Below are positions 41,545 to 45,772 of a stretch of DNA of 45,772 nt, in pieces (within the stretch, counting starts at the first letter, position 1; every line of letters starts with the position of its first letter). A program made the position numbers and the translations under genes. The stretch spans positions 1-45,772 of the forward strand of contig JAUXWZ010000002.1 of the NCBI GenBank assembly GCA_030684835.1, given 5' to 3'. A model generated the notes under the pieces. That model was not told where the DNA came from. It ran no database searches and saw nothing but the letters and a program-made list of their open reading frames with translations. The stretch is from Beijerinckiaceae bacterium (GTDB lineage: Bacteria; Pseudomonadota; Alphaproteobacteria; Rhizobiales; Beijerinckiaceae).

Positions 41545-42841
41545 GATTTGCTGGCTCGGTTAGTGGCAAAACTGCCCGGGCAGCGACCTCTTCCATGGCA
41601 TCCACCACGAACGCAGCATAGTGCGCCTCAATCATGCCGACCGACGTATCATGAAGTGCCGCCACTAGCCGCGTGGGTAAGCCCGCCCGGAGGCCCCGTA
41701 CTACGCTTGAGTGCCGTAGGGCATAGGGGAGCGTGTCGGACCCAACGTTCGCTATCGCGATTATTCTCGCCCACGCTCTGCGCAAATCGCTAGCCGATGC
41801 CCACGCGCCGCGGCGCTCTCGCTCCCATTTGGCGGGCGCTATCTGCCGATGGCGCCATCTCTCAAGGAGTGGCGAAGATCCGGTTCTTCCTTCCCAAGCG
41901 GGACGAAGGGCCTCGATAACATCGGTCCCAACCGGAATGGCAGTTCGCTCAGTAGTCTTGTTGCCGCGGCCTTTTCTGCTTGTCGGCACCATGAGCCTGG
42001 AAACGTCATGATGAACGTCAGAGACCAACATTCGGGCGACCTGCCCAAAGCGAGCGCCGGTTACCGCGAGAATCATCACCATTCGTGCGGTGTCTCCATC
42101 TGCGCCGCAGTCCAGGTCGATCTGGTGAGCGGCCGCCACGATTCGGCGAACATCGTCATCATTCAGGATCTGACGTCGGGGTTGTGCCGAGCGAGCGTCC
42201 TCCGCTCTGAGCCCTTCGCGGACCGCTGTCTGAACCTCAGGTGGCAGCCGCTTTCTATGGGTTCGCAGGGCGAGGTTGAGCGCTGCTTTCAGGTCATTGA
42301 CCAGCCTACGTATTGTGCCCGCTGCGAGTTGAGGCAGCAGCTCGGCACGCCAGTCTCGAAGTAGATCGTCGCCCAAGATCCGCACGGGTACCTCCGCGAG
42401 GGCGGACCGCAGGACGTGCTTTGTCAGCCTCGAGCGGGCATCCCGTTTGAGCCGCTCCGCGCCGTTGTGCGCGCGCTCCCGCGCTTCGCGTACCTCCAGG
42501 TATTCAGCCACAGCATCTTTGACCAGAAGGTCCCGTCCGGCGACTTGAGCCTGTTCAGTTGCGCGCCTCCCGCTCACATAACCTATCGCGCACCGGACGG
42601 CTTGATTGAAGTCTAGGATGTCGCAGCCATTCGCGGGAAAGGTATCGTCGGCAGTCGCCAGCGTGGCCTGCGTGTAGTCGCCTGCGCCACGGTACGATCT
42701 AACGAGCCAGCGCCCTCCACGCGGCGCCTTGCGGTAGCCCAGGTGGGTATCTGGGTCGATGTTGCGCCAGTGAACTCCTGGGAGGAGTTTCGTCCGGGCG
42801 CTACGTGTCGTGAGGGCTGCTTCCCTGAGCGTTTTGGGCAT
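41504..42841 (-). CDS. int: Tyrosine recombinase (integrase) of the island
   Basis: A 445-residue site-specific recombinase. The catalytic domain holds R264 in TGARFGQVARM, K290 in TSRKGRGNK, H377 in ALRHSSVVRGL with R382, H397 in LHDTS and the nucleophile Y408 in EAHYAAF. The N-terminal half binds arm and core sites. It should join the attP to the tRNA-Glu 3' end. It starts about 130 bases from the right att copy, the usual arrangement. The full set of catalytic residues suggests that it is active. Confidence 0.95.
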   Translation of the reverse strand: MPKTLREAALTTRSARTKLLPGVHWRNIDPDTHLGYRKAPRGGRWLVRSYRGAGDYTQATLATADDTFPANGCDILDFNQAVRCAIGYVSGRRATEQAQVAGRDLLVKDAVAEYLEVREARERAHNGAERLKRDARSRLTKHVLRSALAEVPVRILGDDLLRDWRAELLPQLAAGTIRRLVNDLKAALNLALRTHRKRLPPEVQTAVREGLRAEDARSAQPRRQILNDDDVRRIVAAAHQIDLDCGADGDTARMVMILAVTGARFGQVARMLVSDVHHDVSRLMVPTSRKGRGNKTTERTAIPVGTDVIEALRPAWEGRTGSSPLLERWRHRQIAPAKWERERRGAWASASDLRRAWARIIAIANVGSDTLPYALRHSSVVRGLRAGLPTRLVAALHDTSVGMIEAHYAAFVVDAMEEVAARAVLPLTEPANPIYSQRASPRLFP

Positions 42842-42974
42842 GCCCTGAACCTATCAAATATCTGTCAAATATCCAAGCGCGTACAGCGGAAAACGTTGGC
42901 GGACGATATTTTGTTATCCTTCTGATCTAATTGGACATTGGTGGACGATGGCGCACGCCGAGATACTTATTCTC

Positions 42975-43019
42975 TCGCCCTCTCACGGCGAAAACAGGGG
43001 TTCGATTCCCCTAGGGAGC
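42975..43019 (+). repeat. Right attachment site (attR), displaced tRNA-Glu 3' end
   Basis: A 45-base copy of the tRNA-Glu 3' part, from the anticodon stem to AGGGAGC, followed by ACCA. It has one more A than the left copy in its variable-loop A-run. It cannot form a tRNA because the 5' half is absent. Confidence 0.9.
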
Positions 43020-43117
43020 ACCAAGTATTTCAAGATCTTAGAGCCAGAAAGTTGCGATTTAGCGCTCCTCGACTAAAGATGGACGCAAGATCGGTAGTTT
43101 GGATTTAACCAGCCTTC

Positions 43118-43477
43118 TCAGCCTTGCCGCTCGCCTGGGCGGGAGGCCCGAGGTTTAAGTTGCTCCTGTCCACGGGCTCCAAGCCGAGCAGCAATTCTGC
43201 TCGCTTTCGCGCCGTCGGTGAAGCTGAGTCGTTTCTTCGTCGTCCCCACAAGCGCCGCTTCAATGATGACCAGAATGCACTGCTTCTCGTCCTCGAGCCG
43301 GGCTTGCCGATGGGATCCCGTCCGCACAGACATAGACGTAGCGTCGACGTAGCGTCGGGCCAATAGATCGCGCTTCTGCCAGCGGGCGTGCTCCTCGATC
43401 CGTACCTCTTTGAGCAGGGCGACGGTCGAAGGTGACAAGTCTGGGGCATCCTCCGCTGCGGCCGCTGGGCCGCGCAC
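43118..43477 (-). CDS. Weak candidate ORF beyond the island
   Basis: A 119-residue frame with a helical, charged N-terminal half (LSPSTVALLKEVRIEEHARW) and a low-complexity end. There is no clear ribosome site, and overlapping frames exist on both strands. The rest of the 740-base gap between attR and the cytochrome gene (43020-43760) holds no supported gene. It may be the relic of a gene or just chance. Confidence 0.25.
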   Translation of the reverse strand: MRGPAAAAEDAPDLSPSTVALLKEVRIEEHARWQKRDLLARRYVDATSMSVRTGSHRQARLEDEKQCILVIIEAALVGTTKKRLSFTDGAKASRIAARLGARGQEQLKPRASRPGERQG

Positions 43478-43760
43478 GCGGCTGGCGCACCGCCATCGGA
43501 CGGATGCTACTCCCCGTTAAGCACCATCTCGGTGAGCGGACCCTCGAAGGATCCTGGCTGAATCAGTTTTGGTCACGTTATCGTTCGGCACGGCATATCG
43601 CCCCTTCAATGGAGAAGCGAGTTCGTCCGGCAACCCAAGATATGCCGCCTTCACCGATTCGCGCCGTCACCAACTTCCGCGCATAGCTCTCGTATCGTCC
43701 GGCATTGTCCATTGCTGGTCATAGGCGAAATAACTCGTCGCCTACTGGCGGAAGCTCGAC

Positions 43761-45772
43761 TCAGCGTTGAGCCTCGATGCGGCGCCGCAGATCATCTGCG
43801 ATGCGTCGTAGAGATGCATCGTCAGGCGTGATCACGCTCAACTGCTCCGCGTGACGCAGGGCTGCGGGGAGATCGCCCACTTCCTGCTCGAAGATCACTA
43901 AAGCCGCTAGCGCATCACGGTCGCCAGGATGCCGCGCGACCACTGCGCGCAGCTCTGCGACGGCGTCTGATAATTTGCCGGTGGAGTGCAATGCGACGCC
44001 ATAGACGTAACCATAGCGCGGGCTTTCGGGCGCGAGCCGCGCGGCCTGTTCCAATGCTTGAATCGCCTTGGAAGGTTCGTTTTTCGCGCGCACGAGCGCA
44101 AGCCCTAGGGCATGCAACACAGCAGCGTTGCCCGGCGATGTCTTGACGCCCTCGCGCAGGATCGAGATGGCATCGGCCTCCCGGTTAGCGTGTCGATAAA
44201 GGTCCGCGAGATTGACGAAGGCAGGAGCAAATTGTGAGCTCAGCCGGAGCGCGGCCTTGTACTCCGCTTCCGCCTCAGCAATTCGGCCCTGCCGTCGGTA
44301 GAACGTGCCTAGCCCGGTGCGGGACTCCGGCCTGTCGGCATTGAGTTTCTGCGCGGCGATAAACTCCTCGGCGGCTTTCTCGAATGCGCGCCGACCGCTG
44401 GCCGACTGCATTGCTGGCGAGACGGAGGCAAGAAGCAGCGCTGCGCGTATGCGCACACCGCGCACTGGATCAGACAAAAGGGGGCTCGCAATGGACCAAA
44501 TTTGTTGCTGCGGGGCAGCCTCGAGCACCTCAAGCGCAGCTATCCTCACCATCGGATCAGTATTTGTGATGGCCCTGCGAGCCGCTGCTATCGCTTCCGG
44601 CGACGCATGCGCAGCAAGTTCGGAGAGCGCAGTCGCCCGCGCGATGGACGGGGCGGATCTGTCATTGATCGTGGCGATGAGAAGCCGCGCCGCTTCAGGC
44701 AGGTTTGCGCGCGAAGCGGCGAGGGCGGCAGTATAATTCTGAAAGCCTTTGCGCTGGGGCCCGTGCCAAACTTCGATAGCGTCGGCAGCCCATTTGGCGG
44801 CTTTGTCTTTATGACAATCGTTGCACGCATTAGGAGCGCCCGACGTTATGCTTTGATCCGGCCGGGGCACCCTGAAACTGTGGTCATGCCGATCATCGAC
44901 AACCATGTATGTTCGCACCGGCATGTGGCAATTGACGCAACTTACTTGCGGAGATGCGGCCTCATGCCTGTGGTGGGTAGCGGCTGAGAACTTATCGGCC
45001 GCGTGACACTGCAAACATGCGCCATCGCCGGCGATACGCAGCTTTCCGGAATGGGGGTCGTGGCAGTCCGAGCATGTTACGCCCTGTTCAAACATTTTAC
45101 TTTGTTTGAACGACCCGTAATTGAATACTTCATCATCCATCTGGCCGGATGAATCATAGAGGCCTGGCGACAGGGGAGATATGGCATGGGTGTGCGATAA
45201 CCAGCGCCCTGGAACCCAGTCTTCGGACAATTGCCCGCGGCGCGCGTGGCACATGCCGCAACTTTCGACTTCCGTGCGCCACGCTGCCGGTTGCGCGCTC
45301 CGCCTCGCGCTGCCGCTTGTCTCATCTATAGGCCAGGTGACGTTCAGTCGTTCCACATATCGGACGAGCAAACCAAATGTGTGATCGTGGGACTTGGCGA
45401 ATGGGAGAAGCGTCTTTTGTGATTGCGCCCAGGCTGTATGTCGGGAGCCTTGCCCATGGCAGCCCTCGCAACCGACTGTAATTTCCGAAAACGTCGTTTT
45501 GAAACTGTCCCGAGCCGCATCATAGTTTTTGCGGACGCCTGTGGAGTGACACTCGGCGCACATGAAGTTCCAGTTCTGGTTCAACTTTGTCCAATGAAGA
45601 ACGTCAGTGTGATCGACCTTTTCGTTTGGATAAAGATGAAACCACCTCTGTCCGCCGCTCTCTTTTGGCCTTGAGTCCCATGACACGGAAAGGGCTTGAA
45701 CTCGGCCGTCTGGAAACTCGACCAGATATTGCTGAAGCGGTTCAACGCCAAACGTGTACTTGATCACAAATG
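43761..45772 (-). CDS. Multihaem cytochrome c with HEAT-like and TPR segments, 5' end outside window
   Basis: The frame is open at the right edge, so the N-terminus is missing. Seven CXXCH motifs are visible in the first 320 residues: CAECH, CEGCH, CGMCH, CSDCH, CLQCH, CVNCH and CNDCH. The fold is like cytochrome c554-type proteins. From about residue 350 an Ala-rich HEAT-like repeat region follows (ISRATALSEL-like, MVRIAALEVLEAAP), then from about 450 to 668 TPR motifs (GLGTFYRRQGRIAEAEAEY, ALGLALVRAKNEPSKAI). It should be periplasmic, transferring electrons and docking a partner with its repeats. The gene lies outside the island and reads toward it. Confidence 0.88.
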   Translation of the reverse strand, partial: FVIKYTFGVEPLQQYLVEFPDGRVQALSVSWDSRPKESGGQRWFHLYPNEKVDHTDVLHWTKLNQNWNFMCAECHSTGVRKNYDAARDSFKTTFSEITVGCEGCHGQGSRHTAWAQSQKTLLPFAKSHDHTFGLLVRYVERLNVTWPIDETSGSARRSAQPAAWRTEVESCGMCHARRGQLSEDWVPGRWLSHTHAISPLSPGLYDSSGQMDDEVFNYGSFKQSKMFEQGVTCSDCHDPHSGKLRIAGDGACLQCHAADKFSAATHHRHEAASPQVSCVNCHMPVRTYMVVDDRHDHSFRVPRPDQSITSGAPNACNDCHKDKAAKWAADAIEVWHGPQRKGFQNYTAALAASRANLPEAARLLIATINDRSAPSIARATALSELAAHASPEAIAAARRAITNTDPMVRIAALEVLEAAPQQQIWSIASPLLSDPVRGVRIRAALLLASVSPAMQSASGRRAFEKAAEEFIAAQKLNADRPESRTGLGTFYRRQGRIAEAEAEYKAALRLSSQFAPAFVNLADLYRHANREADAISILREGVKTSPGNAAVLHALGLALVRAKNEPSKAIQALEQAARLAPESPRYGYVYGVALHSTGKLSDAVAELRAVVARHPGDRDALAALVIFEQEVGDLPAALRHAEQLSVITPDDASLRRIADDLRRRIEAQR

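Larger units (their letters stand above)
29622..43019. mobile_element. 13.4-kb integrated genomic island in tRNA-Glu
   Basis: The element is bounded by the 44/45-base direct repeat and carries a tyrosine recombinase at its right end, an AlpA-like small regulator at its left, several small overlapping ORFs, two methyltransferase-type genes, an Mrr-N-like protein and unknown genes. No conjugation, structural phage or replication gene is recognised, so it is a non-self-transmissible island or a satellite. The presence of a transposase remnant at 34206 shows secondary insertion. Confidence 0.88.

Overview
The window looks like an alphaproteobacterial chromosome, most probably from the Rhizobiales (Hyphomicrobiales). 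The basis is one locus carrying sciP, fliJ, ctrA, a CheY-like receiver and chpT, an EipA/DUF1134 gene, rhizobial-type tRNAs and high-GC codon use. No species can be named from the sequence alone.

Layout. 1-4.7 kb: the 3' end of a secreted protein gene, then a TauD-type 2-oxoglutarate dioxygenase followed by a TAXI-TRAP uptake system (binding protein plus fused permease). 4.9-5.3 kb: a structured leader, a 57-residue one-helix membrane protein and a terminator. 5.5-13.3 kb: an envelope-sugar locus with a GT87-type transferase facing a minus-strand operon. That operon holds a HAD-UbiA fusion of the decaprenyl-phosphate phosphoribosyltransferase/NoeC type, a 43-residue ORF and three tandem paralogous polytopic proteins, coupled by 4-base start/stop overlaps. 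13.6-18.4 kb: a divergent cytochrome P450, a methyltransferase, a family 2 glycosyltransferase and a PIG-L deacetylase. 18.8-21.4 kb: a small RHH-like regulator, tRNA-Met(CAT), a PmtA-like methyltransferase and mnmA. 21.5-26.2 kb: the CtrA cell-cycle module (sciP, a YbhN-family protein, fliJ, ctrA, a receiver protein, chpT), with TTAA-N7-TTAA-type sites and GANTC sites in its promoters. 26.4-29.5 kb: cysQ, eipA, a tandem hairpin repeat and a membrane-anchored coiled-coil protein. 29.6-43.0 kb: an integrated element in tRNA-Glu(CTC), bounded by a 44/45-bp direct repeat, with a tyrosine recombinase at its right end. 43.1-45.8 kb: a mostly empty stretch and the 3' part of a multihaem cytochrome c with HEAT-like and TPR segments.

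How the parts work together. In the cell-cycle core, ChpT would pass phosphate to CtrA and SciP would restrain CtrA, with fliJ as a likely target. The sugar locus looks like a polyprenyl-phosphate-pentose route: UbiA makes the lipid-linked donor precursor and the multispanning proteins could be the transferases that use it. This is inference from families and motifs. The 13.4-kb island carries an AlpA-like regulator, small overlapping genes of unknown role, a DNA methyltransferase next to an Mrr-N-like protein, a single-chain nuclease-methylase of the Type ISP class without a helicase, and several unknown genes.

Most interesting points: the three-paralogue/UbiA operon whose HAD domain has lost its catalytic acids; a textbook CtrA box in front of the island's DNA methyltransferase gene; a one-base difference between the two tRNA-Glu att copies that leaves the complete tRNA with a short variable loop; and the structured leader of the 57-residue protein.
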